From Chamaea fasciata (taxonomy: Eukaryota > Chordata > Aves > Passeriformes > Sylviidae): a stretch of DNA of 64,000 bases. Below, piece after piece: positions 14,220 through 25,546 of this stretch. The notes under the pieces were generated by a model. It made no database searches, was not told where the DNA came from, and saw only the letters and a list, made by a program, of their open reading frames with translations. The stretch lies in the NCBI GenBank assembly GCA_029207755.1, contig JARCOQ010000002.1, positions 85,524,087-85,588,086 on the forward strand. The letters run 5' to 3'. Both the position numbers and the translations under genes were made by a program. Each line of letters opens with the position of its first letter. The stretch's first letter is position 1.

Positions 14220-14990
14220 ACATCCCTACTGATGTTCCAGGGGAACACGCGCTGCCATGGAATCTGGCAAACTGAATTTAACTTCGTGGCCACAGTTCAA
14301 CTTGAAAAAAAACCCATATTTAAGTCTGGCAAACGTTTCTTGAAATCTGAACTAGAAGAAGGGATCGCATTAGCCGCAGGGAACAAACAGCACGGAGCCC
14401 TTGACACGCTATTTGCTTCGGCGGCCTTCCCCACGCCAGCACGGCCGCGTTGGTGCCGGCCGTGTGACGCAGCCCCTGCGCAGGGCTGATGTCGGCGCTG
14501 CTGGCAGGCGCTGCAAAGCACACCCGCCACCCTCTCCGTAGCCACAGGACATTTGTGCAATGAACGTTTTCATTTTTTTTTTTTTTAATTAAAATTAAAA
14601 CCAAATAAAGATTCTGAGGCTGCCGTTGCAAACTAAGCTGAGGAGCTGCTCCCGTGTTTGTTCTGACACGGATGAACCCGTCTCATTTGCCTCCCTTTCT
14701 GTTTTGCGACCTGTCATGACAAACTTGCCCCACTGAACCTCCCGTGGGCCATCAGCGAAATACTGGCAAGTCTTGGGGACCTGTCAGGGGAAGTGGGCTC
14801 GGCCGCTGTGCCCATTACCTCCGTCCCTCAGCCAGCACAACCTGCAGAACGCCAAACATCTGCACACAGACACGGGCGGCTGCCGGGCGGTCTGGCAGGA
14901 GCAGGCGAGGAGCTGCCGCCGAGGATAACGCAGCGGCTGCTGAAGAAATAGCCGGGAGCGTCGTGCTGCTGATAACACGAGCAGCTAATT
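14220..14990. promoter_or_regulatory. CpG-rich block, possible small CpG island or promoter
   Basis: This is the most CpG-dense stretch of the window. I count about 15 CpG in 14390-14535 and about 18 in 14744-14995, while flanking kilobases have very few. It holds a 12-bp palindrome CCCTGCGCAGGG at 14474-14485, containing an NRF1-like GCGCA half site, and a TGACGCA ATF/CRE-like site just before it. A T16 run near 14571-14586 splits the block. CpG clusters in vertebrates often mark promoters or first exons, but no gene starts recognisably on either strand. It could also be a GC-rich patch without function. Function is inferred from composition only. Confidence 0.35.
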
Positions 14991-17900
14991 ACCATGCAAA
15001 GCACAGAGAACTGTACGAAACAAGGCTGACTAAAGGCTACATAGAATTCTTGGGAAACGGGATGCCATTTCAAAAAAAGCTACCTCTGTACAAATTTTAT
15101 TTCAGAGCATTACTTTATTTTTTTTCCCTTACCAAGAGCATTCACATGGAGATATATAAAGAAACCTCTCTGAAAGGATTTGCGTATCTTGTGATACTTC
15201 TCCCTCCTTTGAAATCTTTATGTCGAAGAAAGAAAGAAAAATCTTCTGCAAGTATCTTTTTCCATTTTAGCCCAAGAGACTTTTATGATGCAAGCTTTTG
15301 GTGCTGTCATTATTTGCACTGCGCTAAGTGTTTTTACAAAGTGTCCAGAAGTTATTGGATTTTTGTCTCCAGTGTCAATTAGGCATGAGTATCATGTCCA
15401 GAAGCCTGAGGTACATACTCATCCTCTTCCCCTCAGCGAGAGCCAGGCTGGTTGTGTCACCTCCAGCCAGTGGCATGACAAGCAGCCACCCCACATCTGC
15501 CCCACTCTGCACAGGCACAGCACAGCACTGTGCACTGTGGGGCTGAAGGATTTCCCCTGGGTACTGAAGGGAAGTTTCAGGCACTGAATGTTGGCAGGCA
15601 ATAACCTAAATCCACGATGAAACAAAATAGGAAAAAAGGAGGAAAAAATTCCCATTCCAATCAATTCCCATTGATGGACCTTAAACTGAAAGCATATTAG
15701 AAATGCTTCTTTGCCAGGCAACACACACACACATGCACATGCATATACACAACACTTTCTGTGGTATCCATTTGCTAGAAAGGAGTATCCAGTATGAAAC
15801 AGTAAACTCCTTATCTTTTTACTGATCCATAAATGTTGCTTCTGCCTGTTGGATTCAGGAGAACCATTACTTTCAAAGTTTCCCTTCAATCATTCCTCTA
15901 AAGAGATCTTAACACATTCAAGTTGTGGAATTTGCTGGAATTTAATAGGGTTTCATGCCTGAGATCAGAGATGTGATTTCTGGGGGTTCTGTAGAAATAT
16001 AGCCAGGCTGTGGAAAGGAATTCTGGGGAGGTGTCATTTGCAGATGCCTAGGAAGAGTCTTTAGACATTCAGGGCTTAACTTGTTACTGCCTTCCTTATG
16101 TGTACTACATCCTCCAAAATGCTCTTTATGGAGTGGTTGTGCTGAACCCACACGGCTCTTGGAGAGAAAAGGCAGGACTTTGAACCTCAGGAAAGGTGGG
16201 CTGGTAAAAAGCTTAGACCTCAACCTAGTTAAAACCTTACCTTTTTGCATCTCAGGAAATACTCACTTTTTGTCATGTTTTCACTCTGAACGGGCACTTG
16301 GGGGAAGGCTACCTACTTGCTGATTTTATCCCTTTGGCTATGGTTCCATTCAAAAAGCAATTGAGTCACATCATTACCTTAAAAATGAAATTTTACAAAC
16401 CATTCTTCGATTCAGTTGAGAAATCAAAATTTGATCAGGTCTAAATACTTCAGTGGCAAATTTTAAGAATTATAATATGTAATCACAGAATAAGATATGG
16501 CCTAAATCAAGAAGGCATTAACCCCAAATATCAAATGTTTCTCTCCAAATATGGGAATTTTTTATTTTAAGGAAACATTTTTTTTCAAGCAAGAATGAAA
16601 ATGAGTTTGGTCAAAATCCACATGGATGCAGGCATTTTCAGTTCTGATAATCTGGGACATCCCACAGAAAAAGGACTGAGTAGGAAAAAACAGAACAGAA
16701 TTTTAAAATGGTAGTTGTATCTTTTTTCTGCCTCACTAACAATGATGGCATTTTGATCTTGATGGGTGATGTGAGACCCACCAGCAATGTTTTCGCCTAC
16801 CTCTAGAGGGATAGACTTCAGGGAGCCATGGCACACTGTAGTCACCCTCATTTCACTGGATGGCATTAATAATGCTTGTGCCTTCTGTGAAGAAGACTCC
16901 TAATCTCTTCCTGAGGATGCAGGCGAGCAGGGCTGAGCTGGGTAAGGTTTCACCAAGGAAAGAGATATAAAAAGAGCAGCTCAGGAAGCTTGGTTTTCTC
17001 TTCCTGATATTTGAAAGCTTTACTTTGCATTCATGCTATGCCTTACCACTAACTGAAGTGCCAGTGGCCACTGACTGTTGATACAGTAGTTTTCTCCTGT
17101 GCTTTGCCCTGCTGCGAGTAGGAGCTGTTTCACTTTTACTATGAGGAATTGCTGACACTTCTTTAGACACAGAGAAGTGCAGGAGGGAGATGGGAATGAG
17201 AAGCTAAATTCTCCTCAAGGTCTGTGTCAGAAAGTGTTGCACTAATTAAAGTCATTAAATCCATCTATTTCACAGTCACTGTTAATAAACTGTTACCTTT
17301 AATAAACCCATCTCTTTTGAAATGGAGCCATCATATTTTTTATGGGGATTATTTTTCCTACCAAGGGATCTTGCAACACTGTTCTTGGTTCAAAAAGGAA
17401 GAGGAGTAGCTTTAAAAAAGATTTTATTTCAAGAAAGAAAAAGAGCAAGTAATGAAATTCATCCAGCTTTGCTTTAATGAAAGTATCTGTACTAATTGGG
17501 GGCCTCACTGCAACTGAAATATCATGACACCCTAGTCTTGTATCAGGACCAGGAATATGTTTTGGCTTATCAAAGGAGATGAATCAAAAATATCTGTAGA
17601 TAGAGAGAAATGCCAAATGATTGAACAGACTTGCTGTGCACACCAGGAAAGAGAAGCAAGAGCCCATTTTGCTCTTGATGAAGGATACTCTCAGAGCAGT
17701 GTGCTCAGCAGCTTCCCCACACCTGAGGCAGAACAGCAGCTTTTGGAGAGCAAGACCCTCCAGAAGAACGACTAGAAAGGATTTCATAGAGCCATAACCC
17801 AGAGTATCACAAGCCTTAGGCTGTGCTGGTCTTACATGCAGATGTGAGTTTAGGTGAAGATGGATGTACTGTGGATGTGGAAGTAAAGCCATTCACCACA

Positions 17901-18369
17901 CTGTAATGTTTTTAAAAGAGCAAGGAAATGATGTTTGAGCGTAACACCTCCAATACGTGTCCATGGCCTGTCCCAGAGCTTGAGACAACTCCTGTCTGTG
18001 CAGTGCCTGGCCTGAAGTAAATGTTGAAAAGCCAGGGCCAGAAAGTGAAATGATGCTGAAGGGCTGCCATCTGGATGGCTGCTGGGAGCTTCAGCAGAGC
18101 TTAGACTCCTACAGCCCCGTTGGGAGGGGATTTGGAGGGGCTGAGTCTGGCCATGTGTTGAGAGGTCATCAGACTGATGAGATGGTCTGAGTCCAAGTCT
18201 CAGTGTCCACACCACAAAAAAATCAAGACAATTAAAGGCCAAGAACCCTTCTCAACCCTCCTCAACCCTCCTCTCTCTCTCCACCCCTAAGGGTCATCGA
18301 ACAATCAATGACTGGAGCTGCACTGGTAACATTTCATCTAGTAAAAGATGCTTGGGAGCCTCAAATGAA
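14991..18369. other. 3.4-kb non-coding stretch, no gene seen
   Basis: The first 390 bp belong to an open frame (14744-15382 plus) that starts in the CpG-rich block and shows no protein family. A short (CA)n tract lies at 15720-15733. At 16966-16974 there is a TATAAAAAG box in AGAGATATAAAAAGAGC, promoter-like but unsupported by other signals. At 18244-18280 a CTCAACCCTC motif is repeated and passes into CT repeats. Nothing else was recognised. Confidence 0.5.
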
Positions 18370-18625
18370 ACCTACTGACAGATCAGTGGAGCGATTTTAC
18401 AGGCTTTTACATTATATTAATAAAAATAAAATTCCAAACATGCCAGAATTACACCGTGACCCAGAACAATAAAGTGGAGCTGTAATGGAGATGAACTGCA
18501 TTGTTCTATTAATAAAATATAAAGGTTTTATTGTTATTGGGAAAGATTGATTACATCAAATCAATAACATGTCACAGTATATTAATGTTTTTCTTCACTA
18601 ATGAAAAAACAGGGCCTGCTGTGAT
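18370..18625. promoter_or_regulatory. Candidate conserved enhancer-like block A
   Basis: AT-rich, non-repetitive sequence dense in homeodomain-type cores (ATTA/TAAT) and TGATT/AATCA sites. It contains a perfect 7-bp inverted repeat, ATTGATT (18546-18552) and AATCAAT (18559-18565), around ACATCA, which gives two opposed PBX/HOX-like TGATT half sites. Texture of this kind, uninterrupted by repeats, is typical of vertebrate conserved non-coding elements. I cannot align it to other species here, so this is inference from composition and motifs. The alternative is ordinary AT-rich DNA. Confidence 0.3.
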
Positions 18626-19189
18626 TACACCTTCTTACTACCCATTCGAAAAATATAATGGGCTGGTGATAATGAAGATTGCACCTTGCTAGATGCTTGA
18701 TCCTGAGGAGGTGCTGAGTAAGTCACCTGTGCTTTCAGAAAAGCCAGCAGGAGAAGAAGGTAACTAACATATACAAAAATGCTGTCAAAACCCCCCTGAA
18801 AGGACTCCACAGTCGCTGCTTCCCACCGAAAAACTGGAAAAAGCCACTGGGGACCTCTGGAAAAGTCTTCAGTGTGCTACATTTTCTGCAGCACCATAGG
18901 CATGCCCAAAACATATCAAGTGACTGCTGCTTGACACAGTGGTGTATTTGTCAGAAAGTTTCCATTATGGACACCAGAGTCTTTTGGTTTTGCAGCACAA
19001 AAGGCTTTTTAGTCGAGTCACGAGTTTCTTCCCTCAGCGCGTGCAGTCCTTCAACAGCCCATCCAAGGACCCTGCCCCGAGACCAACAGAGATCAGCTCT
19101 TCTCCCCATTAGATGCCTGTCCTCCTTGCTGCACAGATGGCCAATTAGTGTCAGCTGGAATGTGATGTTGTAGTGATGTGGACATTTGT
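18626..19189. other. Spacer between the two enhancer candidates
   Basis: About 560 bp of mixed composition between the two AT-rich blocks. Short frames on both strands (such as 18874-19173 plus) show no family features. No repeat or RNA gene was recognised. Confidence 0.5.
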
Positions 19190-19630
19190 TGGCTGGGACC
19201 TGGACTGAGCCTGATTGATTGCATTTAATGCACTGTCTGTGTTTGTTTGGGGAGAATATATAACATCTGTATAACAGCAACAGTTGGAGAAACAGGTATT
19301 ATGAAACTGTTGATATTTTTGTGAATTTTAACATGAATTTAGCATCAGCTAGTGTAACACTGAATAAATTAAATGGATTACTTTGCCAAGAGATCCTTTA
19401 AAAGTGTTAATTAACGATAAATCAATAAAAACTATTCAACATGAAAATCAATTACATCCCTGTTTACATTATTTAACTCCAAACATTTCTGTTTTGTGTG
19501 CTTGCAATTAGCAAGCTATAAAAGATGCCATAAATAGGCACATAATGAGAGGAACTGTTTATAAATGATAATTGGTATTCATTCCCACTGAGCTAAAGGT
19601 TATGTGATTACAAACTGTTGTGCAGAAAGG
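19190..19630. promoter_or_regulatory. Candidate conserved enhancer-like block B
   Basis: AT-rich unique sequence with closely packed transcription-factor-like sites: the palindrome GTTAATTAAC (19406-19415), AAATCAATAAA directly after it, AAAATCAATTACAT near 19444, TGTTTAC (a forkhead-type site) near 19461, and an inverted repeat GCTTGC/GCAAGC around AATTA at 19500-19516. No transposon similarity and no coding frame of note. Together with block A this looks like an enhancer cluster of the kind found in gene deserts around developmental genes. The evidence is motif content only; conservation is not tested. Confidence 0.33.
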
Positions 19631-22600
19631 GTTAAACCTCTTACAGAGAGAAGGTTTCACAGTACACAGCTCTGGAGAAATCTCTCCCACAAAAGGCCCC
19701 CAATGGAAGAATGCCTCTGTACATGACTGCTGATGGAAAGAGTAACATCTACCAGGTGTTCCTTAAAGCCTATTTACATCCATTTAGGAAACACTGCATG
19801 GGGGAAAAAGAATCTACCCTTTGGGCAGTGGTGGAGGCAATAAGAAATGGAACCTCGCATGAGAAATTCAGTATTAATATAATTTGTCATCTAAACACCA
19901 TCTCTACAAAGTCTAAAGGAAAGATACTAACACTGAAATGCTACCAAAAACCTGGATGACGGTCCTGTTAACAAAGCTGAGGACAGGACAAAGGACACAA
20001 GGGTGTTTTTTGTCATGATAGGTAACAAGGATGTCACTCTACCCAATACCTCCTTCAAAGATTAAGACCAAAGGCTTTCACAGAGGGCTAAAAGAGGATT
20101 ACAGGATCTTCAAGCAGCAGCCAGAAGCCCAAAACACTGAGCAGCAGCCTGTAACTCCAGAATGTAACACTGCATTATTTCCCATAACACAGAGAGATGA
20201 AAAAACTTTCCTGGGGAGAAAAGAACTCTCACTAATCCCTAATGCTGAAAGAACTCTTCTCAGTTTTAGAGATGAAGACTGATCTAAACTCAACAGGTAA
20301 AAAATCTCCATGATCTGGAGACCAGAGGCTTTGTGCAAATGTCTTTTGCTAGTCTAAGGATGTCATCAACATCTGTCAGTTTTGGCTTTTTCGGTGTCTC
20401 ATCCCCAGGAAAATAAATCTCAGCCTTTCACTATAACTGCTACTGTGAGGGCAACAAGCATCAAGAACCCTTGACTGAGCAGGTCTGACCAGTAAGCATC
20501 TGGTGATAAAAGCCAACAGAGTCAAATAACCTGTTTGCAAATCCAGAGCTAGACCATTTTTCTACTTTGCCTGGGCATAGGTGATGCATATTTCCTTTCC
20601 TGTCTGGACTGTGATTTAGAACACTTATATCACACTGCTTTCCCTGACTCGCACAGAATACAACTGCTTCACAGAATACATGGATCAGAATTGAGTTGGG
20701 GAAAAAAAGTCTATTATGTGCAAGGAAGAGAGCCTTACATGGTTTTGACAATGATAGCTCAGTCTCATTGCTAAGAACACTAAAAACATATTCTGGCCAC
20801 GGCAATTATGACCTGGACACCTATTTACCCAAGAGTTTTAATTTGCTATTGAAAACCCAAAGCATTATCAACGAAGAAAAACAATTGTATGCATCTGCAT
20901 CTTTAAATCAATCCATTGATGCCTCTAGTCACCTCAGGTGGATTCTCTTAAAATCCACACGGAGGCTGATAAATAGCACAATTCTTCAAGCTGCAGTGAA
21001 AACCTTGGCAGAGTTTTATTGTGCTTTCAGCATTCCTGAAAGTCAAGAGAAAAATCCAGCCATACTGTGGTCACTGACAGACTGATGGGAACACATTCAC
21101 TGCAAAACTACTGAAACCAGTACTTTCTAAATGTATTGCAGTAATAGGACACATAAAATTTCAACTAAAATGTCAGGGCTGGATGTCTTATTCCTCACAC
21201 ATGTAAGTTCCTTCCAGTTAGGAATGTACATGTCACCATGTATACATCATGGTATAAATATATATACCATGGTGTGCACGCATGTATGTATGTACATGCT
21301 ACAAAAAAAACCACAAAAACCTCTGCGAAGTTACATGGAAATGCCCAAACTAACAAAAAAACCTGTCAAATCAACAGTGGCCTTAATATGGGAAGCAATA
21401 AATTCAGCACATCTATAAAGTTGCAGAATAGAGAAATACCTTTCTTATTTTTCCTGGGCTCTCTTTCCCAAATCCCACTGAAAAAGGTTTTTTACTACTG
21501 ATCCACTGCAGACCTATATCAGTCCTCCTTGTTGGGAGGTAGCAGGAGCCAGGCACCATCCTGTGCTCCCCTAACTCTGGAGTGAAGATACCTCTGCACC
21601 CGTAAAACCGTCCATCCCAAGGAGTGGCAGCTTACCAGCGCTTGTCCCTGCTTTATTGTAGGCTCCATGACAGCATCCTACTTTTTGGGCCATCACAAAG
21701 ACCAGGAGCAGGAGAATAAATGATGTCCCAGGTTTGGGGAAGGGTTGCAGGTAGTTCCCAAGTACCTGCATGGTGCTTGTTAACATTTTTTGATGAAAGC
21801 CACACTGGTCCTTTGGTCTTGGAGGACAAAAAGTTTGCTTTAAGTGATCCTAGTTCTTTTTCTTTTGGCTTTCCCTTTTCATATTATCTCAAGGTATTTG
21901 CTTTTAAAGGGGCTATTGCATCTGAACCTCACAATGCTTTCTGATTTTCTTTTGCTGTCACTGTTACAAATCCAAAATTGTAGTGAAATACAAAAGAAAG
22001 TAGAAAGAAAAACGGGCCTCAGCTTTCCCAGATTTTCCGTCTGGAAAAGTATGCTTGTCCTTCCAGTAAGCACACATTTCCCACCTGCTGGCATTGAGCT
22101 CTCCCACACAGCTAATGGATCACCAAGTCTTAATGTGGTTTGCGAGTTTTCACAGAAAGGTTATGTTGCCCTTAGGTTTGGGTTGATTTCCAAAACTTTC
22201 TCTGAAAAGCTTCAAAAAGCCTTTTGGATTTTTTTTTTTTTAACAACCCTCCACTTAAAAACAGGTTATTTGGTCTCTGGAGAAAGAAATGTTCAGTGTA
22301 GCCCCATTTCATTTTAAATGGAAGCTAAATGGACAGAAAATCCCTAATACTGCTTACAGACATTTCCATCTAGGTCAAGTACAACAAATCTGCATTTTTT
22401 GAGCAGCAGAGCTAGCTCTCCCTGTTGAAAATGGCAGGTCTTGTGGCACCCTGAATTATAACAACACATACAGAAAACAAGAGTGCAGTTGGAAAGCCTT
22501 TGAGCTGAGAAGCCACATGCTTGCCTTTTGTTATGCGATCTTGATGAATTTATTTCTGTGGCTTTTATTCATGTTTCAGGGCATTGAATCCTTTAAACTT

Positions 22601-24147
22601 GTTAGTATTTTCCCTTTTTTATTGTTCTCTGCTGCCTTTTGCTGTTTTATTTTATTCTTTTGTTCTCCGGTGTAACTGAAGGTAATGCAGTCCTGGGCCT
22701 ATTACCCTCAGTCACTTTGATCTGGCAGTGGATATCAACAAAGAAGTTATTTGTTCTCAACACATTAAACCCTTCTGTGTAGCTTCTTACAAATTCTGTT
22801 ATGCAACTTTGATAGGGCCTGGAACGAGTTGTCAGGTACGGAAAGGCAGGGGAGCACAAAGACCTCTCCAAAAGCCAAGCTATGAATGGTGTCATCTTGC
22901 TGTTTCACTTTCAAAGGTGGCTCATAGGGGTTTGCTGAATAGGAGTCGTTTGACAGCAGACATCTGAATTTGTATCACAGTCTCTAAGACACCTTTATAA
23001 GAACTTTGAATATCTTAGTCAAGTCCTGAGGATCAAAGCTTCCTATGTAATAAACCTATCATAGGTTACTCGGGGAGATTTTCAGCATTGGTAACAATGG
23101 CAGCTGATTTGCCTCACATAAAAGGCTACCAATAGAATGTAAGGGTTGTGATCAATACTTTAACTAGCAAGACAAAAATCTATCTGAAACTCAGGAATTA
23201 TATTATGGTCTCATCATTTACTTTATAAAACATCTCCTATAATTTGAAGACATACATGCATTAAGTGTGGCTTGAAATACATTAAATTTTGATTTTTTCA
23301 AATCAGAATACTAGAATAGTAACTAGAATTGGCAGCATAAATGAATATAATGAATAAAAACACAAAAAGCTCTTGGCTGGCTTTTGAATACAGCATTAGG
23401 AACAGAGAAACACACATTGTTTTACAGTGAACTACATTAAATATATTTGTTATGGGTTTGAAATACTCCAAATTATTTGTTATGGATGAGAGAGGATGCT
23501 CTGCATTTATGATCTATGATACCACATTGTCATCAATTGTCATGCTTTGTTTATAGGACTGAATAAATTGTAATCATCAGATTACTATGTTTAGTCTGCA
23601 CTTTAGAGAGTGCGTATTAAACAGATCAGATCTTTCTATCTTTTATTTATTTGTTTGTTTATGAAGGGAATGATGAGTGGCTCATTCTCCTGAGAATTAA
23701 CTATTTGCTGAATGGTTTGGAGTTTCAGGTCCCGTTTCTTCTTGCAGAAGAGGGAAAGGCAAAACTACACTTGGGCCCTGATTTTTATTTGTGTGCCACA
23801 TAAGTACATCAGACAATAACACCAGAGAAAAATGAAGATGCAAAAGGCTACATATATTCTAAAGGCTTCCTTAAGCTTTCTGGCTCCCTTTCCTCAGCCA
23901 TACTTCCAGTAGCATTTCTGGGATGTTTTATGTGGAGATGTCACTCCGAGTCCCTTGTAGCCCAGTTATATATAAGGGCGGGTAGAAAATGGGGAAGCCA
24001 CTCAAAAACGTAGATTGTCCTGCACCACTTTCAGCAACAGGTATTTTGTGAAGAACAGAATACAATGTTCTTGGCAAACCCTCTCTTTTTCATGATGCTC
24101 TTTTCTACTGGAGAAATACAACTATGAAACAAGATACTCTAACAAGG
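19631..24147. other. 4.5-kb non-coding stretch, no gene seen
   Basis: Unique-looking AT-rich DNA. A hairpin-forming inverted repeat lies at 21244-21275. A T-rich run is at 22229-22241 and a (TTTG/TTTA)n-like tract near 23640-23662. At 23966-23976 TATATATAAGG is followed by GCGGG, a TATA-like arrangement close to the LTR that begins at 24148, but no known promoter was recognised. Chance frames include 20696-21085 plus and 21844-22317 plus; neither resembles a known protein. Confidence 0.5.
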
Positions 24148-24624
24148 TGTAGTGGTTTGAAAGCAAAACAAATGAGAGGCTCCAAGTCAGAGATACAATT
24201 TAATAGGAGGAAAGGAAAGAAAGTAAAATAAAATAGATGCAATAATACAAAAGACCACTGACAGAGTCAGAACACAACCTGAGTAGAGTGATGGAAGCAG
24301 TCCAGGTGAGGTGGTCTTCCTGAAGCAGTGATCCTGTAGAAAGGTCTGGTAGCTCTCTTCCTCTGGGAATCCAGTGGGTAAGGGCTGCTCTGGTGTTCAG
24401 AGTCTCAGCTTATATCCAGGCTGGAATGCTTGGTTCCTCCCTCTGGGCGGAGCGTCTCACAATGGGATGGTGAGTCATGTGATAAGGCCTGATGGGCCCA
24501 TTAACAGGAGGTAGTCCAGGAGGGGGTTATCTGTGAGCTGTGTAGCAAAGGTGCTGATGGCCCATTAACAGAAGATAAGCCAGAGTGGAGGAGGCAGGGG
24601 GCACGGCCTCACCTGGTTTCAACA
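24148..24624 (-). mobile_element. Solo LTR of an endogenous retrovirus, minus strand
   Basis: Read on the minus strand, the 477-bp element begins TGTTGAAACCAGG and ends CAAACCACTACA, the TG...CA ends of a retroviral LTR. In that orientation it has a TATA-like GGATATAAGC (24409-24418) and, about 200 bp downstream, an ATTAAA polyadenylation signal (24199-24204), in correct LTR order. The upstream U3 part holds two imperfect copies of a ~38-bp unit (24488-24525 and 24553-24591). No gag, pol or env lies on either side, so it is a solo LTR. The 5 bases outside each end (CAAGG and GTTCA) do not match, so no target duplication is visible. The boundaries may be off by a few bases. Confidence 0.8.
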
Positions 24625-25546
24625 GTTCATGAAAATGGTGATAGAATATACTTCAACCCAGGACACAAGGGTTGCAGGCACAGACTTTTAACTGTTTCTG
24701 TGCAGGGGAAGGCACAGACCTGGCAGCCAAGAACTGGATGATCACTGTTGCCTCTGCCTTGGGGGGTTACTGGGAATATCCCCACTAAAGAGCAGCTCCT
24801 GCCTAATATAAATTTTATATACATTTATGCTAGAAACACAATGGGATTTTAAATACCTGCAGTTGGGAAAGCAGTCAACAGTTATGGACTGAATACCTGT
24901 ATCATTTTATCCATGGGGACTGTACAGACACAGCAGCCCATCTGCACAGATCACCCACGTGGGTCTCGGGCTCTGTAGGGTGACAGTTACCCCTCACTCG
25001 CTGCCCCAGCTGCCTTGACAGCACCTTTATATAAATTCAAGATAGAAGAGGATTGCTCATTCCTAGAAAATAATTGCAAAATCAAACCACTGCCTTTGAA
25101 AAGGTGTGATATCAGTTCATTTGGTACTCAGAATAACACCTCTAAGCTAAAGAAGAAAAAAACAGCAAAAATGAGACAGAAGGAAAGCTTACATTTCCAT
25201 TCTTATCTCTTTGTACCAATACTCTCTCAGAGGTTCCTGCTTGCACAGCAGCTGCTGAATTGCTACAGTTTACTGTCTAGCATATTAAAATAAACTAGCA
25301 CTGATTTTGGCAATTTGCATAAATAGTTGATGGATCTCTACAGCAGAGACAGAAGCTCTTCATCTGTGCCCACCTGCGCATCAGACCCATACAAGGACTA
25401 AGCATGGCAGAGACTGCCATGTGAACCTACCCAAAGTCAACCATGGTGTCTCATTAGGGTTCAGAGCTCAACCAAAGTTACCAATACAAAAGATGCAACT
25501 TTTGACAGTGGTATATCCGGCTGTTTGATCAGAAGGAAAAGATTTA
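24625..25546. other. Non-coding spacer between LTR and CR1 copy 2
   Basis: About 920 bp without a recognisable feature. Frames at 24627-24824 minus and 25015-25293 plus are short and have no family signature. Confidence 0.5.

Noticed and set aside
23960..24000. TATATATAAGGGCGGG as a promoter or part of the neighbouring LTR
   Set aside because: It lies outside the TG...CA ends of the LTR, on the opposite strand sense, and has no other promoter features.
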